Assembly (NCBI GenBank): GCA_022385805.1 | Contig: MU277680.1 | Span: 256,693 to 320,692 of the forward strand | Source: Pilatotrama ljubarskyi | Lineage: Eukaryota; Basidiomycota; Agaricomycetes; Polyporales; Polyporaceae | Length of the DNA: 64,000 nucleotides | Direction: 5' to 3' | Shown here: piece after piece, positions 49,444-61,768 of the stretch | Layout of the letters: each line of letters begins with the position of its first letter | Position numbering within the stretch: the stretch's first letter is position 1 | Program-made: the position numbers and the translations under genes | Notes under the pieces: generated by a model | Seen by the model: the letters and a program-made list of their open reading frames with translations, nothing else | Database searches by the model: none | Told to the model about the DNA's origin: nothing

Positions 49444-52392
49444 ATGGTGAACACGCAACCCACTGCGCCAGAACAACCACCGCCATTTGGAGGGACAGCC
49501 GGAGCGGTCGCAAATGAATCCAACACGCCCGTAGGTACTCGTCTGCATGCAGACGCTTCATTACGCTCATCATCTAGCAGGTAGAGGATGAGGATGAGGA
49601 AGGACTTTCGACGGCGACGGCCGATTCGATCGACTACCCGTGGAGTTTTGCTGTCAAACGGCCATGGGTACGGGTCCTGCACGTTCATGCTGATACTAAT
49701 TGCTGATCGCGCACAGATTCTTCGGAAAAGCGTGCCACAGCGCTTCACCGAAAGTGAGAAGGCGCAAGCATGGTCCCGCACGACAGACATCGTCAAAACC
49801 TACAGCGATGATCTGATCAAGCGACTGAATGCAGAGATCGATGCTCTGCTAGTATACGTACGTCCCTCCCAAGGCCCTGCTCAGTGGCTTCCTAACTCCT
49901 CCGTACGCACATGGTCTCCTAGGCCGGTTTGTTCTCGGCCGTCGTCACGGCGTTCAACGTCGAGTCCTACGTCCTCCTTCAACCCCAGACGCCTGACCCG
50001 AGTCTCGTTGTGCTGCAGCGGATCTCAGCCCAATTGGTTTCTTCGAGCGTCCACTTCCCTTCCCCAAATCAGACGGAACCCCCATCCCCGCTTCTCAGCG
50101 CGCCGCCCTCGCTTGCCCCCGCGTGGACGGTCTGGTTGAACATGTTCTGGTTTTCTAGCCTGATCTTCAGTCTCGCGGCGGCGTCGATCGGCATCACAGT
50201 CAAACAGTGGCTTCAGGAGTATAGTAGCGGTTTGTCTGGGACGGCACGGCACACCGCGCGTCTGCGACAGCGCCGACTGAACAGCCTCGCGAAGTGGCGC
50301 GTAGCGGACATCACCGCCGCATTGCCTGTTATGCTTCAGCTCGCCCTCGGGCTGTACTCCGTCGGACTCTTGATTCTCCTCTGGAACTTACACCCGGTCG
50401 TCGCCGCCCTCGCTTCCACACTGGTCGCGCTCCTGTTCATGTTCACTTTGGCCACGTCCGTGCTGCCTCTCTTCCACGATGACTGCTCCTATCTATCCAC
50501 CCAATCCCTTGCCCTCTACGCCCTGTGGATCAAGTTATATCCCCCAGGTCGCCAGCTTTTGTACAAAGCGATCCGTAGCTGTGCGATGGCTGCGTGCTGG
50601 CTGTGTGCGAGTGTTCCCTGGCGGATCCGCCGTCGCCTGCGTCGATTACCTCGTCTTCCCGCATGGTCGATGTGGATTGCCCGCCTGCAGGACACACCTA
50701 AACTCCCGCCGATCGCATATCAGACTTGGCGTGGCCGAGAACATACGACAGTGAACGCCCTCAATTCCCGCCTTGACGCCGACATGTTGGCCCAGGCATT
50801 CGACGTTTGCCTGGACGAGGAGTATCTCGACGTCGCCGCAATTGGCATAACGGATCTCGCCCGGCTCCGGAACGTCTTGTACTGCTGCGAAAGGCTCACA
50901 AACTCTCTAGCACAGCATGTTAAGCCCATCGACCCGGGCTCTGAGGGCATTAGTCCTCTTATCCTACGTCATCGGTTCTGGAGCAGCTTGGTGGTCTATC
51001 TGTGTTTGGATGACAGAGGACAGATAACGATGGACCATTTGGAATGGTTATCGCCTAGCGGGGCGGTCGTGTTTCGCCAGAAGGACATCGAGTATGGCTT
51101 ACTTCACTCGTTTGTCGGTCCTTGCGGGTCCATGGTGCAGTGGGATTACGATCCTAGGGATGTGGAATGGCTCTCTAGGGTGCTCCCAGCGCTAGCAAAG
51201 TACGGCGACTACGAACAGTCCCCATTCACAATGATCTGGGCTTCCTACGCAGTCTGTACGTGGAAGGAGCCCGTCGCGCTGGCCGACTCAAAGCTTGCTG
51301 CCTCAACACGCCGCCAAAGTGAGTGAAGTACTCGTCTTGAAAGTGCACTTGACGTACTGACATATCATCCTCGAAGTCTTCTCAGTGGCGTACGACGTCA
51401 TCGCAAGAATGAGTTCTGACATCAACTTCAGCTGGCCGAACATAGACGATGACACCGTGCTATTCTGCACTCACGTTTCCGCCGTAGCGCTCATATGGGA
51501 CTTAGTAGGACGGTCGCGCGAGACCGCCCTCGGCGACGGCCCACACCGACATTGCCAGGAGGCAAATCAAAAGAGGCTTTGGAGCTTTGCGCAGTATGCC
51601 CTCACCGCACTGACTGAACGACTCAAGTTTGCGCGGGCAACGCAGGGTGGGACTTGTGCGGATGGCTATTATCCGCTCTTGCATCTTGTGGCCGCGCTTG
51701 GCCGGCTCTCATGCTCTCAGCTACTAACAGCAGACGGGATTGAGGCTTTTCTACGACTACCTTGCATCTCCGAGGCCCCTGGACCACATCCCTACCATCG
51801 CAGCCAGACCATTGTCTATCAGGTGCGAGCAATCCAACGTAGGCTGAGAGAAGCTCAGTGCGGGGAAGAGATGGCGGAGATGGCACCCAAAGAATATGCC
51901 GTTGTGGTATGTCCATTCACTGCTCTTCGCTCGCAATGGGAGCTACGATGTCTGAATGAGCACGACAGCCTGATGCAGGCGGCTCTTCACAAGGATGTAC
52001 GGTACGGGTGCAGTGCCTCCAGTGCATCCTGTACTTCTAGTCACTGACGAACAATCTAGTCTTCAATAAGCAATGCAAACGAAACAAGCTCCTCCGATAC
52101 TTCAGTGACATCTGCAACTCTGACCACTCATCATTCCTCCGATCTCGACGTGAGTAAAGCATCACATTTAGTATTGATACGCCGGTACTCATGTTCAAGT
52201 ACTCCCCCCTCCCCGTCCGCTGTCGCTTCCATTTAGATGTGTCTTGGCCATCAGTTGGGGTGCCAGGTAGACATGGGGTCATATGAATGGGCGAAGATCA
52301 TGAAAGAACTGCGAACCATTCAGGCGCTACGCACAAATCCTGCTATGCGTGCCAGCGACTTCCGCCCCGCGATCACCTGGCTGTCACACTGA
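49444..52392 (+). CDS. DUF6535 domain membrane protein
   Basis: Seven exons, 49444-49530, 49581-49667, 49717-49857, 49923-51318, 51386-51996, 52060-52149, 52237-52392, give 855 residues. After MVNTQPTAPEQ and an acidic stretch, YPWSFAVKRPW, DLIKRLNAEIDALLVYAGLFSAVVTAFNVESY follow: the hallmark of DUF6535 proteins expanded in Agaricomycetes. Membrane helices lie at about 155-175 (the AGLFSAVVTAF helix is the first), MFWFSSLIFSLAAASIGIT, ALPVMLQLALGLYSVGLLILLW and ALASTLVALLFMFTLATSVLP. The large C-terminal half is soluble and shows no recognised domain. The family function is unknown; copies are highly variable and often arranged near transposons, as here. Confidence 0.82.
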
Positions 52393-53070
52393 CTAGGAAG
52401 GTTGTCCTGGTCGTGCGTCCGTCCAATATGCTCCAAGAGGGGCATGCGGAGTGGTGCATGTTCCATTCGGGCTGAGCAGAGGTATGATTCCCTAATGGAA
52501 GAATGCCCAGTCCTGAGCGGCTGCTGAACAATGTTGGCTACAGTCACCGGGACGTGGTGGAGTCATCCTGTTCTCAAACCTCGCCCGTTGGAGAATGCGT
52601 GGTGCCCCATTCATTCCCTAGAGTGACGTTCGAAAGGGCCCGATCCCTTGCTTCCGATGACCACAAAATATACACTGCCTTTTACGCTCCCAACAAGTCC
52701 ACCACTAGTCTCTTCTCTGTCCGCGGTCCACGTTCCCTGCCCAACCCGAACTCTAAGCGCTCAAGAAGCGATGTTGTACGTGCATCACAAGAGGCACTGG
52801 GCCAGTGCCTGCACGCGTACGGTTACGATGCGACCTGGCATGGGGTACGCTGATAGCAGCTAGCAGGTGGAAAGAAGTGCCTGCCCTGGTGGACAACGCA
52901 TATGGCGCTCGGCGAGCCTGAGCAACATTCCAGTGGTACTGCTATGAATCAATGAAATGGGCAGAGATTTACTGTCTGAGAGTGCCAGTGTACATTGCGG
53001 ACCGCTCTGTGCCGCGGCTTCACTTATCAACACGAACAGTAACTGGCATGTCCAGTACCCTTCCTCCCCG
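52393..53070. other. Intergenic region left of the transposon block
   Basis: No feature recognised; presumably 3' sequence of the DUF6535 gene and neutral DNA. A 117-codon open frame at 52503-52853 has no resemblance to a known family. Confidence 0.35.
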
Positions 53071-53510
53071 AGCTTATTACCGTTTGCATAAAAGTTGTCA
53101 CGTGACCGGAATGGCTTCGCCTGGGGGCTCCCTCTTCGAAAAATCTGTAGCTCAGTATAGAGTCCCTCAAAAATCTTCATCTGTCTTGTAGCCAGTTTAT
53201 TGGATTTTTATGCTTTGATACATATGTAAATTGGGTGCAGAGGTGACCAGAAAGCATCCCAAATGGCCCAGTGTGGTTATAACAGCTTCAACTACCATGC
53301 GCCGGGCTCAATGTCCAATCTGGAGCTTGCGAGCTTCATTCCCCATCCAAAGTATACATCAGAGAATAGCATATAATTTTGTGCTTTCTATAAGAAAAGA
53401 TTCATCCATTTCCATGAGCTCTGTGAGCTGCAACGATTTTTTGACATCTGGGATGCGGTCTAGAGAGCCGACGCGTCACGTGACAACTTTTATGCAAACG
53501 GTAATAAGCT
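53071..53510. mobile_element. 440-bp non-autonomous element with 36-bp terminal inverted repeats
   Basis: A 36-bp sequence beginning AGCTTATTACCGTTTGCATA at 53071-53106 recurs as a perfect inverted copy at 53475-53510. Between them is about 370 bp of AT-richer DNA without coding capacity. If the true termini are TTACCG...CGGTAA, each end is flanked by TA, which would fit a TA target site. The right end lies immediately next to the CACTA-like element. Known families could not be named. Confidence 0.8.
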
Positions 53511-53522
53511 TCAAGCTTCAAG

Positions 53523-53554
53523 CCCAGTGAGAATCGACCCCATTTAGGTCGATT
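53523..53554 (+). repeat. Left terminal inverted repeat of the CACTA-like element
   Basis: 32 nt matching the complement of 61769-61800 with three mismatches. Confidence 0.85.
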
Positions 53555-54381
53555 AACGCCCATTAAGACCTGCTGGACAGCTCGTAATGGGCTCCGATAG
53601 ATAGTAAACGAAATCATACCATTTTAACAGAAACAAATCTATTGCGTCCAATGGAAAGATATCACGAACGATTATGTTCAGTTGCCATCGATTCATGCAG
53701 CTCTCGACATACGGTAATGGACAGACCCCCGAAGCTACAAAACATACATTCCGAAACATCCCGAGACCGTACCTCCGCCTCTGCCCGGCACCCCTCCCAT
53801 GCCCCGCCGCCCACGCTCCGCCGCTCGCTGCACGTACACCGGTACCGCTGCCCACTGCCCGCGGCAACTCACGATCCGTTCGCTCTACGCCCGCTTGTTC
53901 TTCGACGCTCACATTGCAGGCCTTCTGCGCCGCTGTACCGGCGACAGGGATACTAGTGCTGCGAGGGATAGGTTGTTCACGGTGCGCCGGATCGCCTTCC
54001 GTTAGGCTGGGCGGTCTTCGCTCTATCACGAAGACCTGCGATGGGTTGCATCGCTTGTTGACTGCGCGAAAGGTGCACCACTCATAGTTTGTGGAGCGTT
54101 ATAGGTTGTGATTGAGACTGTACCAGCATGTCAGTACCCCCGCGAAACAGTAGCCTGCTAGCTGTTACGCACTCTGTCCTGCCTCCGATGACCCGTCCTA
54201 GCCGGAGCTGACATTGACATTCGTGTCAAAGTCGGATACCTCAGCCGGGTCAGGTCCCTAGCAAGCACGAGCAGATGCTAGTGAGAAGATAGTACAATGC
54301 GTGACATGATGGCTCACCGAGTCCCGATAGGCAAGGAGGACCTTCTGCATGGCAACATGATCAGCGAAGGAGACAATTGTA

Positions 54382-56847
54382 CTAGATGCAGTCGCTCACC
54401 TTGCGTGAGTAGTTGCTTAAACCCTTGTAATACATATCGAAATCCTCTTTTGTCTTGTCGGGGTTTTCGGCGGCCCAGTATCGTGCGCAAATGTCCCTTG
54501 CACATATATAGCCTTATCAGTACGATGTCGCTTACAAGATGACGGCACAACAACAAATTGAACGGCTCGACTGACTTCTGTTTGTTCCCTCGCAGCGGCC
54601 ACTGGCCACTTCCATCTCCCTTCGCCTTCGTAGCCTTCATAGTAGCGTAGTTCGCGGCAGCCTTGTTGGCGACTGTGGGCATGCCGGCAGCTCGGGGAAC
54701 AGCTGTTTGCCCTGACGGCTCGCACAGAGACACCGGGGCAATGCCGTGGGACTCGAACACCGTATTCTCGGAGGTGGAAGGCCACATATCTTTGCTGTAG
54801 AGGGACGGCGAGTTATCTCAGGCTGATCAACACGAATGCACACAACAGAGGAGCATACTCACAGGGGATTGCGGATTCGTCGAGGCTTCAAGGTTATGAT
54901 CACGCATCAGCGTGATGATCACACAGGTAGCGAAACGCGGCGGACATACCACCGGCTCAGGTGACGCGCCAGACACAGAGGGCACGAGAACGTTCTGGCC
55001 CTCTGTGCTCGACTTGCTCGAAGCTGGTTGAATCACAACTGCATTCGGTACGCTGTGACTTGCAGTCTCCTCGACGCTGGCTGGGTCAGTCGGAGATACT
55101 GCAGTGATGCTGTCAGGCGCGTCCGCAATCACAGGGGGTGTGGAGGAGGTTGATAGGGGCACAGCACCAGCGCATGTCTGCGAGACATCAGTCTTGATCC
55201 GCGCCAGTCGAGGCCACTTGACCAGTGTCTCGGAGAGCTCCTCAGGAGCCTCTTCGGGATGTCCTCTCTTCGGTGTGCCGGGAGCATCCTTGGAAGGCGT
55301 GGTGCTGGTAGGTAGTCCATTTGGGGCGATGTCGCTGCCACAATTGCTGCTGTCAGCGAGAGAAGGAAGGTCGGGCTCATCTGTATGGTTGCGATCAGAG
55401 ATGGTGTACTGCGCAGCCTCAAGAGCGGTCGTGAGAAGGGCTGCGAGAAACTCAGACAGTTAGCGCACAGCCAATCGAAGATGGCAACCACGAAGTGGAG
55501 GGCTACGTCACCACACTCCGGCTTGACACTCCCAGGAGCCTTGCCCTTGCCCGACTTCTTGACTCCATCAGTCACGGTAAGATGGTTCTTCTTCCAAGTC
55601 GGATAGCACTCGATGGCGTACTTTTCTGCCTTCCAGTTGTTGCTGCATAGCTGGAATTCGAAAAACTGTGAGCGCATCCATTCATAGTACCCGGTTTTGA
55701 CGAGAGCAGTCGCGCTGCTATGCCATTTGGTTGGGGCTGCGTCCTGCTTCTTCAGGAGGTTGCAGTACTGCGTAAACGAGTGATTGATGTCCTGGAGGCG
55801 GTACCCGCTGACAGGTGTGCCATCAGTGTCGGTGATGAAAGGAAACCGGACGTTCATGCCAGCGGCCATGCGAGCCCGCCCGCGTTTTCCGGGCACTTTG
55901 CCTGGCTCGATTGCATAATCCTTGTGTTCCTTCCAGTCTTCGCGGTTCCAGTACGGGACCTCCAAGAAGAAGTAGTGAGTATAGACACAGTGAGAAGCGG
56001 CGCAAACGCTTGCATGGACATGTGAGTGGTGCTTACTTTTGGAAAGTCAGCAGGATCCCGTATAGCATCGACGAAGGTGCCATCGGCCCTGCGGGCGGGG
56101 TTGTACTTCAAACCTGATACACATCTTGCATGCGGCGTGTCGGAACATGTGTTCGTCGGCAGCTCTGCAAATACACAGTGTAAGCTCTTGTTATGGATCC
56201 CAGTTGTGAGATCAGCCTGAGGATGTCACAAACGTATGTCTGCGCCACCGGGAAAGACGGCAGCAGCTTGGGTAGGTTGAAGGTCCGCTGCGCCACCTGT
56301 GGTAACTGTCGAGTCCGCGGAGTAACTTGATTGCGGGCTTGATAATAATTGATATTTGGAGATTGTGAGTCCAATGCGTGCTGTCTTTGCAGACCCGTAT
56401 GGTCACTCACATTTGTGATCTGCATATATGCACCCGGTCAGGCTAGTACTGGACTATATGTGATGACGTTTGCCTCACTTCAAGTCCAATATTTCCTGTT
56501 GCGCCTTCTTTAGCTGCGCAAGGAGGTCATGGAGTATGGAGCTGTCCATGGGCATTGTGGAAGCGTGAGGAGTTGTCGCATACAGGCCCACAGCGGCAGA
56601 TGGGCCCGGCTGGGTGTATACATGCTTAGAGACTTCGTAAGGACACAGCAACACTGTGGTATTCAAAAAAAATGCTTACAAAAGGCGTTCCGAGGGACGT
56701 TGGTATCCCAGTTGGATTTATCGGGGTTGTGGGGCTGTCGGGCCCATCCATACCAAAGCTTGCACCCGTCGTGGCAGAGGTGCTGTGCGAGTGTCGAAGA
56801 TCAGAAAAAATGCCGTGCATGTGCGAGGAACTGCCTGAAAATGCCAT
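54382..56847 (-). CDS. Transposon-encoded accessory protein, function unknown
   Basis: The gene starts MAFSGSSSHMHGIF (ATG at 56847) and needs about eight short introns. Recognisable exons in order: STSLGTPF; PGPSAAVGLYATTP with MPMDSSILHDLLAQLKKAQQ, a short coiled coil; NQVTPRTRQLPQVAQRTFNL; ELPTNTCSDTPHARCV with LKYNPARRADGTFVDAIRDP; VPYWNREDWKEHKDY, GKRGRARMAAGMNVRFPFIT and WHSSATALVKTGYYEWMRSQF; a Ser/Pro/Glu-rich linker; SGQWPLRGNKQK; YWAAENPDKTKEDFDMYYKGL. The last frame stops at 54382-54384, but a donor-like GTGAGC just before could extend it toward 54.3 kb. The coding strand is the same as the transposase. I recognise no family. The conserved-looking middle block (W/Y-rich, basic) might bind DNA, but that is a guess. 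Confidence 0.6.
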
Positions 56848-57123
56848 GATTTATCTTGCGTAGTACGGAGATGGTGGAAGTAGCAGGAGAAGTGCAACAC
56901 GACGGGGGAGACCCATGACGAGGATATTGGGGTGAAAGGGCGTGAAGGACGCGACAGGCGTGTCTGGTCACGTGATGGTTGCCCTCTGCCATAATGGGCA
57001 CTGCGGGCACTGTGGGCACTTCGCGTACTACGTTCACAGACGTGCCTCCCAAGTCTCCCGTGCCTTGCTGCACTCTCGTCTTGCTGCGCTCTCAACTTAC
57101 TTGCCTAGAGCATTGTGCAGTCC

Positions 57124-58136
57124 ATGGACAACCAGGGAAGTCAGCGGGAAGACAGCTCTGTGGGGTACGAGGATCTTCAAGAAACTCAGTGAGTCTCAGA
57201 TCGCAATCCCGAGGCCACTATCATGAGACAGTTATTGCTGCTTACAGGCCGCTCCATGAAGAGGATCTGTGCCCAACCTATCTACTTCGTGCATATCAGC
57301 TTGCACGTAGCTCAGGCAACTCGAGGATCTCTCCGCATACAGCCGCTATGTTCCACATTCTCGAACTGGCTATCGTCTCTGCGCGTGTCTTTTGCGAGAC
57401 CTTCTCTGACTGCCCTGAGGATGTCAAGTACACTCGTGTGGAGAAGGACCTCACCCGTGCCCTGGAGACTGCGCTTTCGTCGCTCCGCGCCGCAGAAATT
57501 GGACCTATAGCAAGCACACCTGCCCCAACGGACACTGGCAACCTGCATCTTCACCAGCTCGTTCCTGCTCTTGTTCCCATACTCCGGCAGCCTCTCCTAA
57601 ACGACCTGCGTGGGGCCCTCGAGGTCGATCTGCGTGTTCCTCTCCATGACGAGCTCTCTGTCGACATTCGACATGCCGCACGTGATGGTATCAATGACCT
57701 GGTTGAAGAGGTTATTCCCCGGCTCCGACAACTCCTCCTCGCCGAGCTCTCGACTAGTTTGATAGCCCCGCTTTCAGCCTCCCTGGTGGCCCCACTCTCA
57801 GATGCATTGCTCGCGCCTCTTTCGCAAGCGGTCCTCTCTCAGCTCAGGGCGCCTATTCTCCAGCAGGTGCGCGACTACGTCGGCGAGAATCTGCAGGCCA
57901 CCTCCACCCCCCCTCCGAACATATCAAGTGGCTCTGCAGTCCCTGCATCCACTGTGGGGCACAGCAACAGCCCAAAGCCCAGAGCCATTGTCCTGCCCCC
58001 CTTCTTCTCGGACGAGATGCTGCGCGACCCCTTGATGGTCCCGTCTGGTTTCCGTCTACAGAAGCGCTCGCGTTCTGGTTATTCACGTTCTGGATCACAC
58101 AGCGAGAGGGAAGGAGAGAGTAAGAAGACTTTGTAG
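57124..58136 (+). CDS. Transposon-encoded helical protein with LxAPLS repeats
   Basis: Two exons, 57124-57188 and 57248-58136, give 317 residues (MDNQGSQREDSSVGYEDLQ, then PLHEEDLCPTYLLRAYQLA). The middle is an almost continuous amphipathic helix region with recurring L-[IVL]-A-P-L-S units (LIAPLSASLVAPLSDALLAPLSQ, about residues 208-231), preceded by LRQPLLNDLRGALEVDLR-type 11-residue repeats. The C-terminus is Ser/Arg-rich (SRSGYSRSGSHSERE), like a nuclear signal. It is divergent from the minus-strand accessory gene and convergent with the transposase. Function unknown; 11-residue amphipathic repeats suggest membrane or protein surface contact, or oligomerisation. Confidence 0.6.
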
Positions 58137-58164
58137 TCGTAGAATTTGTAGCCTCGAAGCAGTG

Positions 58165-61100
58165 TTATACATCAGTGTCGTCGTCAGGGTCCATCTCGCC
58201 AACTTCCTTGTGTGTACCTGCCATCAGAGCCACTTCAAGGCCAAGCTTTTCAACAACAAAGAAGCGATTCTCTTTGAGCTGCTCGGCACTGGGTAGGGCT
58301 GTCTCATGAGGGGACAGCGGGAGTGGTACCATCGCGATGACAGACATGATGTCTGTGATCGGGATCACAGCACGGGAGGCGTCGCCTTGGTACATGCATG
58401 CCAGAAGCGCGCCCACGGACTCTGTCAAGATTGCACGGTCAGGAGGGGAAAACATAGATACCATGGCAAAGGCCCGCTTCACGCCATTGAGCGTATAGCG
58501 GAAGAAGTACTGCACTTCTGCAAACTTGTTGCCTGCCAGCTATGATATGATCAAGTTGTCAACTCCTCTCATCCACATTCACGATGAAGGTGTAGTGTAC
58601 CTTGACCATGCGCGAACGGCGAGGTTGCCGCCCGCGACCCTCCCACATGCACTCCTTCCACGCCGTGCGAGCAATCTGCCCGTTCGGCAGCTGTAGACGC
58701 GCCCATCGGAATACTTGAGGGACCCATTCCTCCGGAAGTGGTGTTCCAATTGATGCCAGATACGAGAAGATGCTGTCGCGCTCGCGGGCATTGGTGATCG
58801 TCCAGGGGTTGCGATCGCGTGCACGTAACAAGACGTATCCGCCGCCGAGGTCTTCGCAGGTCTGCGGCAGTGCAGTATCCTCGTTCGCAAGCTCGGGGAA
58901 TATTGCCTTGAGGGCATTGGCCTGACAGCGTCGCAGTGCGCGCTCTGAGACATTCGCATAGGGGGTTACATGCTGCTTCATCTCGCGGGTGATGCTGCCT
59001 ATGTAGTTCTCCATTGTCCACTGCGTGCAGAGGGCTCCAGGTCCCACACGAAATGCCTCGTGAGCGATATGAGTTGTCGCGTGGATGCTCTGCCGGACGA
59101 AGTGCAAACGCTCAGCGCGCCGCTGATAGTAGAGCCTCTCGAATTCTTCCGCATGTTCGACGAGATGGCGGTGCGCAAGGAGGAGGTGTTGTGTCGGCAG
59201 GATACGTTGCAGAACGAGACGCACTCCGACTACGAGCTTGCAGAAGTGTTGATAGTATTCGGGCTGCTGGATTGACCGGAGCAGGCCGGGGAGCAGGCCG
59301 TACACGTACAGAAGATACTCCCAAGCCTTGTAGCCGCTGGAAATCTTCTCTGCCGGATTGCGAGGAGGACGCTCAAACGATCCAGGGAGGTAACGGGTGG
59401 CTGCCTCGACAAGTTCCCCATGGTGCTTCCAGACGGGTTTCAGTTTGAGGACTGCCCAGTGCCATGTCGACTTGTCGTCATTCCCGTCGCATGGAAGCGT
59501 GGCCCAAAGCAGGCTGATGACGAGGTTGGGGAGATTGAGAGCGATTAGATGCATTAGGTCCGCTGGGAACATCTTCGGCGCGCCAAGGCTGCGTGAGAGC
59601 CCGCTGAAGATGCTGGGCTTCGCAATACCTGTCTCCAAGCGCGCGCGATGATATGCTGCCTGTGTGCGGGCACCTTCAACCATCCTCAGGCCGTCGTCGT
59701 ATCGGGCCTTGGCTGCGGCACTGTTGCCGGCCTCCGGGTTGCTGCGCACTGAGTAGTCGGGATGGCTTGATCCCTGGACCTCGTAATTGAGCGGGCGGAG
59801 CATCGCGGGATAGTAGGTGCTGGCAGAGGCTTTATAGCGGCTCAGCATCCCGCAATAGAGGCGGCAGCCATGACATCCTTGATGGCCAACAAGCCCGCTG
59901 AGGTACGACATGCCCGGACCGTCGGCGGTAGCCAATAGGACATAGATACGCGAGCAGAATATGCAGCGTCGTGCGGCATGCCACACGGAAAGGCCGTCTC
60001 GCAAGGCAGAGACGTGGTGTAGGCCGGGGAAGAGGAAAGAATCGACGTTCTTGGGCTTCTTGGGTCCCGGGATGACGCCGCCTGGGAGAACGTAGCGCTT
60101 CTTGTAACGACGATCCGGAGAGAGATCATACAGTACCCAGATATAAAACCAGCAATCTGACTGCTTGGACTCGTACAGCTGAGCCCCGTCGAGCGACAGC
60201 ATGACCACCGTGTCGTCATCCAAGATCTCGCCGGCCTGGACAGCGTCAAGGTAGTCGCTGCTGTGGTAGATATCCTCGAGCACCTCGATCTTGCTCAGAT
60301 CCTGGCCTAGTAGCTCCCGTGTAACCTGCGCACGGTAGTTCATGTGAGCGGCATTGTCGGGGGATGCATACATGGCCTGTATTTGCGGCCCGAGCGGGAA
60401 CGTATGGAACGTGCGCCACGCGATCTTCTTCCCAGTGCGTGCCTGCTCGACGGTCTCGTATCGCGACTGTCCGCAGAAACGACACTTCTCCAGATGCGAG
60501 TAGGCTCCTGTGAAGGCCATGCAGGTGTTGACGCACATATCCTCGTGGAGAGGGACGATCCCGGTGAGCTCTGCAACCAGTTTCTTCAGCTGGTTGTAGG
60601 TGGGGATGGCGTCCTCGGAGTGGAGCTCCATCATTGCGGCCCGATGATCTGCGTAGTTCTGTTCGGACGTGTCCCCTCGCGCGAGAAACATACGGAGCGC
60701 TGCGCGCTCGCAGGGAGAGATCTCGCGTGGTTCCTTGCAGGGATTGTGCAACCGTGCAATGGTCTCGGCCGACAGATGAGAGTCCTCGAGCTTCGCGTCG
60801 CGGATTTTCTGGATGAATTCCTGCGCGACTTGGAGCTCGCGGAGCCGCGCGGCACGAGGCGCACCCGTTTCTTCCGTGTGACCGTACTCCGGGTCGGGCA
60901 GAGGTTCATAGGCCCCCTCTGGCTCAAGCTCCTGATCTCGCAACGGTGGGGACGGGGGCACAGGGGTCGGGGAGTGTCGTTCCAGTGGTTCCTGCGGCGG
61001 GGGAATGGGAGCTGCAATGTCGAGAGTAGTGTTCGACGACGATGCACCCGCCGTCGGCTGAGAAATTCGCGGCCCTGGCGGCATCTATAGCGACAGCATC

Positions 61101-61452
61101 AAGTAAAATGCATCAGCAGCTATCGTGGATACAGAGCCTTTTTGCGCACCTGGGCAGCAGCGCTGTTTTCAATCCTGGGCCGCTTGGCCGGCTGAGCAGC
61201 TGGAGACGGGCCCGCGGCGGCAGAACCGCGCGCAGGACCACTGTCTCGAGAGGTAGCAGAGCGTGATCCAGAAATGGACGGCTGGGTTGGATTGGACACA
61301 GGCCGGAAGAAAGCCTCGGGCCCAGGGCGGTGCGGGGCGTGCTTGATGTACTCGGCCTGGGTAACTGCCTTGGGCTCGCCGCCGCACCACTTGGCGCAGT
61401 TGCACCAGTGTGTTTTAGAGCTGCTTTGAGATGTGTTTGATGTACGTTCCAT
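58165..61452 (-). CDS. Tnp2-type transposase (CMC/EnSpm, Transposase_21 family)
   Basis: Three exons, 61452-61150, 61084-58564, 58517-58165, give 1058 residues. The first exon has the zinc-finger-like CNCAKWCGG and a typical EYIKHAP segment. In the centre, IPLHEDMCVNTCMAFTG and the C-x2-C finger KCRFCGQSRY precede the transposase core VVMLSLDGAQLYESKQSD, YVLPGGVIPGPKKPKN and ATADGPGMSYLSG, then WTMENYIGS. The Asp residues of SLDG and TADG and a later Glu are the likely DDE triad (tentative). The third exon VQYFFRYTLNGVKRAFAMVS is the usual Tnp2 C-terminal domain; a 46-nt intron (donor GTTGAC) links it. All frames are intact, so this is probably a functional enzyme. Confidence 0.85.
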
Positions 61453-61768
61453 ATTAGCAGCTGCGCACCTTGCGCAGGAGACGGGCAGCAGCCAGAGCAG
61501 TGTGTGGAAAGTGCATACTATTCGCAGGCCAGAAGGCTACTTATACACAAGGAAAGCGCGAATCCACCGATTCGAGCGAAGATCGTCAGATCGACAGGTA
61601 CAGTGTCGGTTGTGAACAAATCTCGGTGGAGAAGAAGAGAGCTCTCGGAGAAACGATGACAGCGACTCGAACGAAAGAGCAAAGTGAGAAGACGAAAACG
61701 GTCGAAAAGGCGCCCGAAACGGGCGGTGAATAGACGCCAATAGCTGGCGCCAGATTGCAATCGGCTGC
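61453..61768. other. Subterminal non-coding region of the transposon
   Basis: Promoter region of the transposase up to the right inverted repeat; contains AGGTCGATT-like subterminal repeats near 61785. Confidence 0.5.

Noticed and set aside
60344..61090. 248-codon plus-strand frame opposite the transposase
   Set aside because: Antisense of a strongly supported Tnp2 coding region; no domain and Arg-rich composition typical of a shadow frame.
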